The notes under the pieces: generated by a model
What the model was told of the DNA's origin: nothing
Database searches by the model: none
What the model saw: the letters and a program-made list of their open reading frames with translations, nothing else
Translations under genes and position numbers: made by a program
Shown here: piece by piece, positions 17,230-26,431 of the stretch
How positions within the stretch are numbered: position 1 is the stretch's first letter
Layout of the letters: each line of letters opens with the position of its first letter
NCBI RefSeq assembly: GCF_005049105.1
Contig: NZ_SUKA01000008.1
Coordinates: 1-64,000, forward strand
Direction: 5' to 3'
DNA from: Sphingobacterium alkalisoli
Lineage (GTDB): Bacteria > Bacteroidota > Bacteroidia > Sphingobacteriales > Sphingobacteriaceae
Length of the DNA stretch: 64,000 nucleotides

Positions 17230-20200
17230 GGCTTGCGTCCTTCGAAATAGCCTCGGTAAACGCTATCGGGGAGAAGCTTCTTTTTGGTATGGAAAAATTT
17301 ATTTTTATGCTTAAATGTTTCAAAACGGTGCAACAACAGCTCACGTGCAGAGACATCCGAGATAAGATCTCCATTCAGTCGTTTATCCAATTTGTAAAGT
17401 TTTCCGTCCGAGAGGTGATAATTACGATAGACAAAATCACTCAACTGATTTTTACTTTGCATGAGCGCAATCCCGTTACTTTTTTCGGATATCCCTTCTG
17501 CCAATCCCCGGCCAACCCAAGTGACGTGACTGGGTGTATACAATCCAAAGTTCTCCCGGTAATATGCCAAAAGAGAGGGGGCTATATCAAAATGACTGAC
17601 TGTATTCAAGAAAGTATGAGGTTCTTTCAACAAAGGCGAGTAGATGATAAGCGGAACATGGTAGCGATCCATTTTACTTTGCAAAGGAATCTCTGGCATA
17701 GCATGGTCTCCTGTTATTAAGAACAAGGTATTACCGAAGTCAGCTCTTTTTTGATACGCGGCAAAAAATTGGCGTAACGCATCATCTAAGTTCAAGACGG
17801 ACACCAACTGTTTCTTATTCTCAAGCGCCCATTTTCTATTATCAGCGGCTAATGATAGGCTCGCCACTCTTTGATCAAAAAGTTTATCGTAATAAGCTTC
17901 ATTATTAATTAAAAAAGGATTATGTGTAGACAAGGTTAGCAAGACATGAAAATAGGGGCTTTGCTGTAAGCCCTGCAATTCGATAAATTTATTAAATACA
18001 GCTTGATCCTCGTATCCCCAACTTTCCCCCCCTTGCTCAGGAAGCTTTTTATAAGGAGGTGAAAACGCATTCTGATCGATAAGTTTATCCACTCCACTGT
18101 AGTTGATAAACTTACTCATCTGATCAAAACTGGCGTCTCCACCATAAAAAAAACCAGTGGAAAATCCATTTTTTTTCAACACATTAAACAGATTGAAATG
18201 CGGAGGCAAGCTGTCTTGTTCTAAAAAACCATGCGGTCCGAAAGGTAATGAACCAGTTAATGTAGGCAATACGGCAAAAGTTCTTCCCGAGGAACTCAGG
18301 TTATTCTCCCAATGGAGAGACTGCTTAGCCAAAGAATCAATAAATGGTGTAAAGTTGCCAACGTAACCTAAAGGCGAACTATAGGCGTGCCCCAAACCTT
18401 CCACGATAATAATCACTAAGTTGGGTACGGTATCTGTGTTTTTGAAGTATCCACCTAAAATATCTTTTGTATCCTCTTTTCTAAGAAAGGGAAATCCATC
18501 GTTCGGATTCGTCGAATCCACTTCATTATCCAACCATCCAGTAAACATACCTGAATGTTCTTCTATATAGATAGTGAGATTAGAATCAAAAAAATATCGC
18601 CACTTGCTTCGTCCTGCATTTTGTACAAATAAATCATTTTTGGTGGATGAGAAGAAAATATCTAGGGGCAAAAAGCTCGTTACGATTCCAAGTACTAGCA
18701 TACCTAAACCTACGTAAACTGTATTTAAAGACCGCTTGCTAAATATCCAAAATGGCAGGTAGCACGCCACTAAAAGAACCACGAGCAACGCAATATTGGT
18801 GAAACTTAACATACCGCTCGTATCTAGTATCTGTTTCATCTCCGCGATATTGTAATAGAAAAGGTCCGCCCCAAGTAAATTACGTGATTCTGCAAAATAC
18901 AGAAACAGGATGTAATGCATTACGACGATGAATGAAAATGAAACTACCAGCACCGTATTTGCCCACCATCGACTGATAAACTGTAATACGAGGTAAATTA
19001 TTCCGCCTCCTAGAAGCGCTTGAAATGCGAAGTAGAGATTATCTAAAAGAAGTTGTCCTCCGGTATTTACAGCAGCAAGATGTGTAAAACGATGACCATA
19101 CCACCACCATTCTACGCCCACCGAAATCATATAGAGTATAAGGAATACTAGTGCTATAACGCCAAAGTTTCTCAAGGCAAACGCTAACTGTCGACCTAAG
19201 CGTTTCGTAAATGGTTCTTCGATTGCGGCTTGTTGAAAGCCTTGCCGGGTCATTTCTCCCCAGCCATGCTTCTTTCGGAAATAGTCGACTACCCCTCGCA
19301 CGCCAGCACCTACCACGATCGGGTGAAAATAGAAGGGTTCTAGAATAGCCGTAGCGATTAGCTTGGAAAGATCTTGCTTTTTACTATATACCTGATGACT
19401 TACGAGGTCGACCAGGATAGCATAAATAGAATACAAAATCCCAGACGAAATGACCAGCGCAAATAAGGCGAAGAAAAAAGGCCAGTTAATGATCCCGAAG
19501 AATAAAAAGAGCAAAAAGATGAAGTATCCTGCAAATTCAACCAGTGGCCCTAAGAATTCAAAGAAAAACCAATAAGGAACACTTATTAGTCCGAGCCGAC
19601 CATATCTCGGATTAAACATCAACTTGCGGTGCTTCCATAGCGTTTCTATGGTACCACGCATCCAGCGGTTACGTTGTTTCTTTAGTACTTCTTTGGATTC
19701 AGGAACTTCTGTCCAACATAACGGATCTGGAATATTCACGACTTCATAAGGTCTTCCCCGCTCTTCCATATAGCGCCGCATCCGAACTACCAGCTCCATA
19801 TCTTCTCCAACGGTGGTCGTATCGTATCCACCACAGGCTAACACGATCTGCTTATCAAAAGCACCAAAGGCTCCGGATATTAGAATTAAACCCGAAGCCC
19901 TGGACCAAGCCATACGTCCTAAAACAAAAGCGCGAATATATTCTAATGCTTGCATTCTGCCTAGCCATGATTTCGGCAAATTTACCTCAACAACCTTTCC
20001 GTTCTCAATTTTACAGTTATTGGCCAAACGAATAACACCCCCACAGGCAATGACCTGCTTATCGGTCTGCTCTAAAAAGGGCTTTGCCAATTTCAAAATT
20101 GCATCCTGCTCCAGAATACAGTCCACATCTATACAAACGATATAGTCGCCAGAAGATATGTTTACGCCTACATTAAGTGCATCGGCCTTACCCCCATTTT

Positions 20201-20645
20201 CCTTATCGACGACTATCAACTTCTTGAATGCTGGATTTTTACTCTTGTATACACCTCGTATTTGCTTGGTTTTTATATTCCCCTGCACAAAAAAAGATAT
20301 CGATTCCAGGTTATACGCTTCAATTAGTTTTTGCATGGAATCGTCCCGACTACCATCATTCACGATAATAATTTCTAGGTTATGGTAGTAAATCGAGAGT
20401 AGTGAACGCACATTGTCTATAATGGTCATGCCTTCATTAAATGCTGGAGCGATCAAACTGAGGGTGGGCGCGTCAGTATTTGTGGCAATAAAGTTATAAT
20501 CGGTAAACGTATTGTCATGCTTGTAGCGTGATACGGCACCATATGCATAGAGCCCGACCCAGATATAAATGAGAAATATTGCTGCTGAATACAAGAGAAA
20601 TAGCCAGATCACAATTTCGTAAACAATATGTGCGAATTCTATCAT
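17226..20645 (-). CDS. Fusion of GT2 polysaccharide synthase and LTA-synthase-like phosphotransferase
   Basis: 1139 residues. Two N-terminal membrane segments (about 8-32) precede a processive GT2 domain (about 58-335) with IIVNDGSRDDS, DVDCILE, GEDMELVVRMRR and QRNRW (Gln324-Trp328), the D, DxD, ED, QxxRW set of PgaC/BcsA-like synthases. Several membrane segments follow (about 340-430 and 500-720). The C-terminal part (about 755-1090) is an alkaline-phosphatase-superfamily domain like LtaS/OpgB: candidate nucleophile Thr789 in SSSGRTFAVLPT, THNPF, and TGDHAMPEIP. I infer a synthase that makes a glycan and decorates it with a phosphate-linked group. Its start overlaps the end of the HEAT gene by 4 bases. 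Confidence 0.88.
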   Translation of the reverse strand: MIEFAHIVYEIVIWLFLLYSAAIFLIYIWVGLYAYGAVSRYKHDNTFTDYNFIATNTDAPTLSLIAPAFNEGMTIIDNVRSLLSIYYHNLEIIIVNDGSRDDSMQKLIEAYNLESISFFVQGNIKTKQIRGVYKSKNPAFKKLIVVDKENGGKADALNVGVNISSGDYIVCIDVDCILEQDAILKLAKPFLEQTDKQVIACGGVIRLANNCKIENGKVVEVNLPKSWLGRMQALEYIRAFVLGRMAWSRASGLILISGAFGAFDKQIVLACGGYDTTTVGEDMELVVRMRRYMEERGRPYEVVNIPDPLCWTEVPESKEVLKKQRNRWMRGTIETLWKHRKLMFNPRYGRLGLISVPYWFFFEFLGPLVEFAGYFIFLLFLFFGIINWPFFFALFALVISSGILYSIYAILVDLVSHQVYSKKQDLSKLIATAILEPFYFHPIVVGAGVRGVVDYFRKKHGWGEMTRQGFQQAAIEEPFTKRLGRQLAFALRNFGVIALVFLILYMISVGVEWWWYGHRFTHLAAVNTGGQLLLDNLYFAFQALLGGGIIYLVLQFISRWWANTVLVVSFSFIVVMHYILFLYFAESRNLLGADLFYYNIAEMKQILDTSGMLSFTNIALLVVLLVACYLPFWIFSKRSLNTVYVGLGMLVLGIVTSFLPLDIFFSSTKNDLFVQNAGRSKWRYFFDSNLTIYIEEHSGMFTGWLDNEVDSTNPNDGFPFLRKEDTKDILGGYFKNTDTVPNLVIIIVEGLGHAYSSPLGYVGNFTPFIDSLAKQSLHWENNLSSSGRTFAVLPTLTGSLPFGPHGFLEQDSLPPHFNLFNVLKKNGFSTGFFYGGDASFDQMSKFINYSGVDKLIDQNAFSPPYKKLPEQGGESWGYEDQAVFNKFIELQGLQQSPYFHVLLTLSTHNPFLINNEAYYDKLFDQRVASLSLAADNRKWALENKKQLVSVLNLDDALRQFFAAYQKRADFGNTLFLITGDHAMPEIPLQSKMDRYHVPLIIYSPLLKEPHTFLNTVSHFDIAPSLLAYYRENFGLYTPSHVTWVGRGLAEGISEKSNGIALMQSKNQLSDFVYRNYHLSDGKLYKLDKRLNGDLISDVSARELLLHRFETFKHKNKFFHTKKKLLPDSVYRGYFEGRKP

Positions 20646-21715
20646 ACTTTTTCTTGCAACGCGTGTTTAATAACTTGTTTAATTTCTAGGGGTACTATTT
20701 CGGTTGCAGCAATATTCTTTAAGTAACTATGCTGTCCTAAAGCAATCAGTGCCTCGGCTGCTGCAATCTTGACCGAAATCGCTGGATTATACCATAGCTG
20801 CTCTTGGAGGAACGGTTCACTTTGCGGGCTTCGCGATTTCTTAAGAGTTCGTAAAATCTCGATTTGTGACTCGTGGGGCTGTGTAGCAAAAATTGCTATT
20901 AGTTGATAAACGGTATCGACATTTTCTAAGGCCGCTAGGGTACGTATAGCTTGTACGCTAACAGTTACAGACGCATGGTCCAATAAATTAACGACGTCAT
21001 TGTAAAATGGTAATAACTGAAACTTTCGTATCAAACGGAGGGTAAAAATGATAACCGATTCATTTGGACTGATTAACCAATTTTTCATCCATTTTTCATA
21101 TGCATCGGGCAATTTTGCTACGGAACGGAGCAAACGCAATTGTTGCCAGTCTGACAAAGGAACTACAAGTGTATTTAGAAAATCTAGACCGTCAAATCCC
21201 TTAAAGCCAACTATAGCGTATTGTGCTTCTTGGTAAACCTGTCGCTTTGGGTGGTCCAGTAGGGAGATAATGTCTGGAATAGCATCCTCAACCCGCATGA
21301 CTGCTAATTCGAGTATTCCGCCAGCGATGAGATACGACTTCTTTTGTTGAAGTTTTTGCCAGGCTGCATCTTCCATTTTATATATTTTAAAGAGATTATT
21401 CACTTCATTCCGGGCTACACCCGAGAATTTGCGATCAGAAGCGACCAAAACACCTAAAAACACGTTGCGAAAAGACGGCTCTCGGAGTTGCATCAAGAAT
21501 GTCTCGTCCAGACTAGCCCCATCTTCACCACGCACAATAGCTTCCATAACCTTTTGCTCGCTCGTTTGTACCCAAGCTTGTCTTCGATAAAGAATCCGGT
21601 ATTTGTAAAAACTGTAAGACAATACCGTTATAGTCAATAGCAACACCAGGATCAACACCACGACGATGGCGATAACAAGTTCGTGAATGGTAACCCGATG
21701 CAACATAGAATTCAT
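20642..21715 (-). CDS. Membrane-anchored HEAT-repeat protein
   Basis: 357 residues. One N-terminal membrane helix (about 12-36; VIAIVVVLILVLLLTITVL) is followed by a soluble, all-helical part with HEAT-like repeats (for example IPDIISLLDHPKRQVYQEAQ, VVNLLDHASVTVSVQAIRTL, and AISVKIAAAEALIALGQ). Such repeats bind proteins. The gene overlaps the response-regulator stop by one base and the glycosyltransferase start by four, so synthesis is coupled to both. A reasonable guess is a scaffold linking the phosphorylated regulator to the membrane synthase. No enzymatic motif is present. Confidence 0.82.
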   Translation of the reverse strand: MNSMLHRVTIHELVIAIVVVLILVLLLTITVLSYSFYKYRILYRRQAWVQTSEQKVMEAIVRGEDGASLDETFLMQLREPSFRNVFLGVLVASDRKFSGVARNEVNNLFKIYKMEDAAWQKLQQKKSYLIAGGILELAVMRVEDAIPDIISLLDHPKRQVYQEAQYAIVGFKGFDGLDFLNTLVVPLSDWQQLRLLRSVAKLPDAYEKWMKNWLISPNESVIIFTLRLIRKFQLLPFYNDVVNLLDHASVTVSVQAIRTLAALENVDTVYQLIAIFATQPHESQIEILRTLKKSRSPQSEPFLQEQLWYNPAISVKIAAAEALIALGQHSYLKNIAATEIVPLEIKQVIKHALQEKV

Positions 21716-22071
21716 TACTTATTGGTTAAACGCTTGATCCTTAAGACTAGTTCATTCGGACTAAAAGGTTTGACCATAAAATCTGCTGCGCCTAGATCGA
21801 ATGCATCGGCAACGACTTCTTCTTGTCCCAGACTTGACAACACGATAACAGGTAGCTCTTTCTGAAATGACCTTATCGCGGCTAAAATCTCGATCCCAGA
21901 AGCGAATGGCATCATAATATCAGTGACCACAAGATCCACATTCAGCTCTTTAATCTTTTCAATTGCGTCTTTGCCGTTACGGGTCAAAATTATTTGATAC
22001 CCCTCTTTCAGTAGTTTATGCTCTATTGTTCGTAATATTAACTCGTCATCTTCAGCTATTAAAATCAACAT
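21715..22071 (-). CDS. Single-domain (CheY-like) response regulator
   Basis: 118 residues, a receiver domain only. Acidic pocket residues are in ILIAEDDE, the phospho-acceptor is Asp51 (LVVTDIMMP), the switch Ser/Thr lies in IVLSSLG, and the conserved Lys in MVKPFSP. There is no DNA-binding or enzymatic output, so it should act by protein contact. It begins two bases after the stop of the hybrid kinase and its stop overlaps the HEAT gene start (TAATG). It is the natural final receiver for the kinase's Hpt domain. Confidence 0.93.
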   Translation of the reverse strand: MLILIAEDDELILRTIEHKLLKEGYQIILTRNGKDAIEKIKELNVDLVVTDIMMPFASGIEILAAIRSFQKELPVIVLSSLGQEEVVADAFDLGAADFMVKPFSPNELVLRIKRLTNK

Positions 22072-22072
22072 G

Positions 22073-25000
22073 CTATTGCTCCTTTAAAAGTTTCGTAATT
22101 AAATTTATTCCTGTTTCAATTTCGTGTTCAATACCCGTTAGCACCACGCTCAGATCGTTGTACGATGACAGGTTGTTTTCCAGTTCAGATGTAGACTTAG
22201 CCAATTTGACGAGTCCGGCTGTGGAAGAAGTTCCTCTCAGTTTATGCAGTATTTGCTTTATTCGATCAAAATCTTGCCCCTCTTTCGCTTCTCTGACGTT
22301 AAGAGCAGCGTTATTTAGCTCCTTCACCACCAGATCCAAGAAGAACGTCATAAATCCGGCATCATCGCCAACCTGTTGTTTCAATGCCTGCATATCCAAA
22401 TGGTCGTCTGGTGTCGCAGTAACCATCGTCTCAGAGGGCTCCGGTTTTACAAATTTTTGCAATATGGAATACAGATCTTGTTGTCGTATGGGTTTTGGAA
22501 GAAAATCCGACATTCCAGCTGTTAAACATTTCTCCCGCTCTCCAATTACATTTCCTGCTGTAACTCCGATTATTGGTGTAAATTGGTAACCGGGAAGCTG
22601 ACGGATTTGCTTCGTCGCTTCTATACCGTCTACCTGTGGCATTTGGACATCCATCAATATTAAATCAAAAGACTGATGCAAACATTTACTTACCGCTTCG
22701 ACACCATTTGACACTTCCACTAGCTCTGCATTGGGCATAATCGACGCCATCATGCGTAAGTTCAAAGCCATATTTACGGCATTATCATCAGCTATTAATA
22801 CAAGTGCTTGTTGCTTATAAACATGGGATATAGAACCTGACACTTTCAATTTAGCTTGCTCATCATCTTGCTTATTTTGCTGAATAACCCTGCGAAGTGC
22901 ATGGTACAACTCATTAGATTTAATAGGTTTTAACAGACAGAACGAGTTGGTTTCTTGACGAAAGGTAGATAAAACCTCATGTTCCTCTGATGAGGTATGC
23001 AAAACTATCAATGGAACGACCTCACCTTGCTTGTGAAACAGTTCTTTAATCTTATCTATCGTCTCTAGTCCGGAAAGGATGGGCATATGGTAATCCATCA
23101 GGATAACATCGAAGCGTTCTCCTTTAACCAGTAGTTGCAACGCTTCCATTCCGTTTGCGGCCAGAACAGACTCTACATTTTTATAGCCCAACATATGTTG
23201 AAGGATAACCCGATTGTTCGCATTGTCATCTACGACAAGTACCCTACTTACAGGAAGTTCTCCGTTATTGTCCTCGCCTCCTTGCTCGTAAGCCACGTCG
23301 ATATCAAAATAGAACACCGACCCTTCTCCCAAAACACTTTCGAGACTAAGCTTACTTCCCATATACTTGAGTAAATTATTCGATATCGTAAGCCCTAATC
23401 CCGTGCCTCCGTATCGTTTGCTCACTGAGCTATCTTCTTGCGTGAACGCATCAAAAATCCGCTGCTGCTTGCTGAGCGGGATACCAATACCGGTATCCCG
23501 AACCGAAAATCGTAAGGTGAGCGTGCTGCTGTCACAATGAATTTTCTCAATTTTTAGCTCTATTTCTCCCTGTTCGGTAAATTTAACAGCATTTCCTAAG
23601 AGATTGATCAAAATCTGTTTGATACGAGGTTCGTCGATCCAGATAAAGGCGGGTAATCCCTGCTCTATGTTGAGTAAAAGCTCTACCTCTTTCCGCTGTG
23701 CTTGATAAAGTATTACATTAATTACTTGATGTGCCAGATCGTAAACATTAAATTTGTCGATAAACAGTTCCAGTTTACCAGATTCAATCTTCGAAAAATC
23801 TAGAATATCATTAATAATATTTAGCAGGCTATTTCCAGACTCGTTGATATAATTTAGGTATTGTACCTGAACGTCATTCAGCGGTGTTTTCAACAGCAGG
23901 TCTGAAAATCCAATAACACCGTTTAGCGGTGTCCTTATTTCGTGACTCATATTTGCCAAAAATTCTGATTTGGCTTCGCTCGCTAACACGGCGAGCTCCT
24001 TTGCTTTTTTCAATTCTTGATTTACCTGAACCGATTCGCTAATGTTCTGTGTAAAAATAATAATACCACCGATAAGACCATCAGCCATATGCCAGGGTCG
24101 TACTTCCCAATTGAAATGCTGGGCTTCTGAAGTACCCCCCACTTCGATTAGTTCATCGACATTTTTATAAGGCTTACCGTCTAGTGCGTCACGATAGATC
24201 TGCTTTCGCTTTTCGGGAATATGCGGAAATAAGTTAAACAGATTTTGATTTAGCAAGTCAGCCTTTCCTTGATGAAAGTCATCGATCCACTGATGACTAA
24301 CCGAAACATAATTGAAGTCCCGATCAAACATCGCGACGGAGGCTGGAACATAATCTACAAAGGCTTGCAGCATCGCTTCTTTTCGTTCTAGCTCCAAAAA
24401 CAGTGATTTACTTCGATCTATATCTTGAATAATGCCAAAAACCCGTTTACACGAGCCATTTTCGAGCTCGGGTATTCCTTTTACACGCACCCAAATGACT
24501 TCGCCCTGCTCCCTACGAAGTCTCAATTCCGTATCATAAGGTATGCCTTTTGTTATTGCACGTTCAAAAATCTCCTTCAGTTTCGTTTGGCTTTCTGGTT
24601 CAAAAAAACTAATCGCATGATCAATAGTTGGAACAAAGTCTTTTTGTACACCATGGATCAGCTTCGTAGAATCAGACCAATAGACCTGGTCTTGAGCAAG
24701 ATCAACCTCCCATCCACCTACCTGCGCGACGGCATTCGTTTGCTCCAAGATCTGCTTAGTATGTAAGAGATCTCGCTCTAACTGTATTCGTTCGGTCATA
24801 TTCAGCGCCGTACTCACCACATACGATCTGCCTTCGGTGTCGGTTTCAAGCATATTATGATACAGCCAATAGATCTTTTCTCCGTCCTTGGTTTGCAAAA
24901 TCATCATATCGGAGTCTTCTCCAACCCGAGCAATCCGCTCCAGATATGCTTCCATATTTTCTAAATGACGAGAGGGGATCAACTGCCGGAGATTTAATTT

Positions 25001-25987
25001 TTTTACCTGATCTTCCGAATACTTTAATAGTTCACGACCTTTTTGATTGACAGCGAGAATATTGCCATCCAAATCGTGCATACTCATGAGCCCAATGGCA
25101 TTTTCAAAAAATTTTCGAAACCGTCGCTCAGAACTCTCCAGTTTCTGCTGTTCCTCTCTTTCTTTGGTGATATTTCTACCAAAGGCAAAGATCTCGCGAT
25201 GGACAGGGTCATATTTGAAACGCCACTCAATGGTAATACCATTATCGTCCATTTTCTTCGTAATGGTAGTCAGTTGAAGTCCCGGATCACTTTCAGACAC
25301 TTTCTCTAAGGTTGTTAATAAAGTATCGTCTTCATTACCAATAATATCGTAAAAAAAATCATCAATGACAGAGGATCTAGAAACCTCTAATCCTTCTGTG
25401 AAAGCAGGATTGGCTTCCTTGACACGAAATACTTCATCTAAGACGCAGATCATGTTTTCTGTGAGGTGAAATATCTCTCCGAAATATCCAGCCTGTATTT
25501 TTCTTTTTTTTCCAAGAAGAATTTTGGTCACCGCTTTCCCCAATTGCTCCAAAGACGCAATCTGCTTCGTAGTAATGGATTTAGGAACGAAATCTATGAC
25601 ACAAATGGTACCTAAAACAATACCGTCTTCGTCGGCTAAAGGTACACCGGCATAGAATCTAATGTTACCTTCCCTAATTAAGGAGTTGGAAGACGATCTT
25701 ACATCCTCAAACGTATCTTCGATGACAAGTACCTCTCTCGTCATAATGGTATATTGGCATAAGGTACTACGTCTGTCGACGGATTCGAAATCGAGGCCTA
25801 CGCAGCTCTGAATACGTTGCGTATCCTCTTCCATCATCGCTATAAGTGACGCCGGACAATCTGTTATCAGGCAAGCAGCGTGCGCGAAAACATCAAGATC
25901 AGGATCTTTTCCAAGCCCCAGAAGTTCATAGGATTTCAACCTTTGAATACGATCCAATTCATTTTCTGGGATAGGGAAATTTTTCAT
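22073..25987 (-). CDS. Hybrid sensor histidine kinase (GAF-PAS-HisKA-HATPase-REC-REC-Hpt)
   Basis: 1304 residues with no membrane helix, so a cytoplasmic sensor. Order: GAF (about 25-160), at least four PAS/PAC modules (about 170-640), HisKA with His682 in MSHEIRTPLNG, HATPase (N box ILINLLGNAVKFTE, G boxes DTGIGIP and GGTGLGLTIS), receiver 1 with Asp965 (DVILMDYHMP), receiver 2 with Asp1113 (DLILMDVQMP), and Hpt with His1248 (HKLRG). This is a full phosphorelay in one chain. It is the first gene of a tightly packed operon with the CheY-like regulator, HEAT protein and synthase fusion. The ligand for GAF and PAS modules is unknown. Confidence 0.94.
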   Translation of the reverse strand: MKNFPIPENELDRIQRLKSYELLGLGKDPDLDVFAHAACLITDCPASLIAMMEEDTQRIQSCVGLDFESVDRRSTLCQYTIMTREVLVIEDTFEDVRSSSNSLIREGNIRFYAGVPLADEDGIVLGTICVIDFVPKSITTKQIASLEQLGKAVTKILLGKKRKIQAGYFGEIFHLTENMICVLDEVFRVKEANPAFTEGLEVSRSSVIDDFFYDIIGNEDDTLLTTLEKVSESDPGLQLTTITKKMDDNGITIEWRFKYDPVHREIFAFGRNITKEREEQQKLESSERRFRKFFENAIGLMSMHDLDGNILAVNQKGRELLKYSEDQVKKLNLRQLIPSRHLENMEAYLERIARVGEDSDMMILQTKDGEKIYWLYHNMLETDTEGRSYVVSTALNMTERIQLERDLLHTKQILEQTNAVAQVGGWEVDLAQDQVYWSDSTKLIHGVQKDFVPTIDHAISFFEPESQTKLKEIFERAITKGIPYDTELRLRREQGEVIWVRVKGIPELENGSCKRVFGIIQDIDRSKSLFLELERKEAMLQAFVDYVPASVAMFDRDFNYVSVSHQWIDDFHQGKADLLNQNLFNLFPHIPEKRKQIYRDALDGKPYKNVDELIEVGGTSEAQHFNWEVRPWHMADGLIGGIIIFTQNISESVQVNQELKKAKELAVLASEAKSEFLANMSHEIRTPLNGVIGFSDLLLKTPLNDVQVQYLNYINESGNSLLNIINDILDFSKIESGKLELFIDKFNVYDLAHQVINVILYQAQRKEVELLLNIEQGLPAFIWIDEPRIKQILINLLGNAVKFTEQGEIELKIEKIHCDSSTLTLRFSVRDTGIGIPLSKQQRIFDAFTQEDSSVSKRYGGTGLGLTISNNLLKYMGSKLSLESVLGEGSVFYFDIDVAYEQGGEDNNGELPVSRVLVVDDNANNRVILQHMLGYKNVESVLAANGMEALQLLVKGERFDVILMDYHMPILSGLETIDKIKELFHKQGEVVPLIVLHTSSEEHEVLSTFRQETNSFCLLKPIKSNELYHALRRVIQQNKQDDEQAKLKVSGSISHVYKQQALVLIADDNAVNMALNLRMMASIMPNAELVEVSNGVEAVSKCLHQSFDLILMDVQMPQVDGIEATKQIRQLPGYQFTPIIGVTAGNVIGEREKCLTAGMSDFLPKPIRQQDLYSILQKFVKPEPSETMVTATPDDHLDMQALKQQVGDDAGFMTFFLDLVVKELNNAALNVREAKEGQDFDRIKQILHKLRGTSSTAGLVKLAKSTSELENNLSSYNDLSVVLTGIEHEIETGINLITKLLKEQ

Positions 25988-26221
25988 GCACGTGCCTTAA
26001 GTAGATTTATTTTATTGCTTCTGAAATTAATAAAACTTTTACGAATGCTTAGCAGATTCAGCATATAAAGTTCACTTTTTTTTAGCTACTATTAAAATAA
26101 ACAGTTTTAATGCAAAATGGTTCAGAAAAGTTCAAAGAACGCAATTTGCGGGTACGGCACGATAGCTTGAACGGTTATCGTTTAATTACGTGAAAAGGAA
26201 ATGGTAAATAAGAAAACCGAA

Positions 26222-26389
26222 CTATTTGGAAGAAGAGTCATCCTCAGTGACTTCATCTTCAAATAAAATGCGAATGGAAGGTGTGAAGGTATCTTCGTGC
26301 TGTCCGCTTTTATTGGCCCAGAAAAAAGCACACAAGAACAATAGTGCGATCAGTACACTGCATCCGATTAACATAAAAATGATGTTCAT
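26222..26389 (-). CDS. ccoS: cbb3 oxidase assembly protein CcoS/FixS
   Basis: 55 residues, easily missed by length filters. One N-terminal membrane helix (IIFMLIGCSVLIALLFLCAF) is followed by the family signature FWANKSGQHEDTFTPSIRIL and an acidic tail. CcoS is needed to insert heme and copper cofactors into cytochrome cbb3 oxidase. It lies 42 bases after the ccoI stop on the same strand, the usual order. The structural genes ccoNOP that often follow are not present; the next gene on this strand is the hybrid kinase. Confidence 0.88.
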   Translation of the reverse strand: MNIIFMLIGCSVLIALLFLCAFFWANKSGQHEDTFTPSIRILFEDEVTEDDSSSK

Positions 26390-26431
26390 TTTTTAAACGT
26401 AAAAATTAAATAGTTAAAAATCAAGCCCAAC

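Noticed and set aside
17289-17720. 143-residue open frame on + strand
   Set aside because: Antisense to the phosphotransferase domain of the fusion gene, which is continuous and well conserved in motif.
21963-22589. 208-residue open frame on + strand
   Set aside because: Antisense to the receiver and Hpt regions of the kinase operon; Ser/Cys-rich translation typical of a shadow frame.
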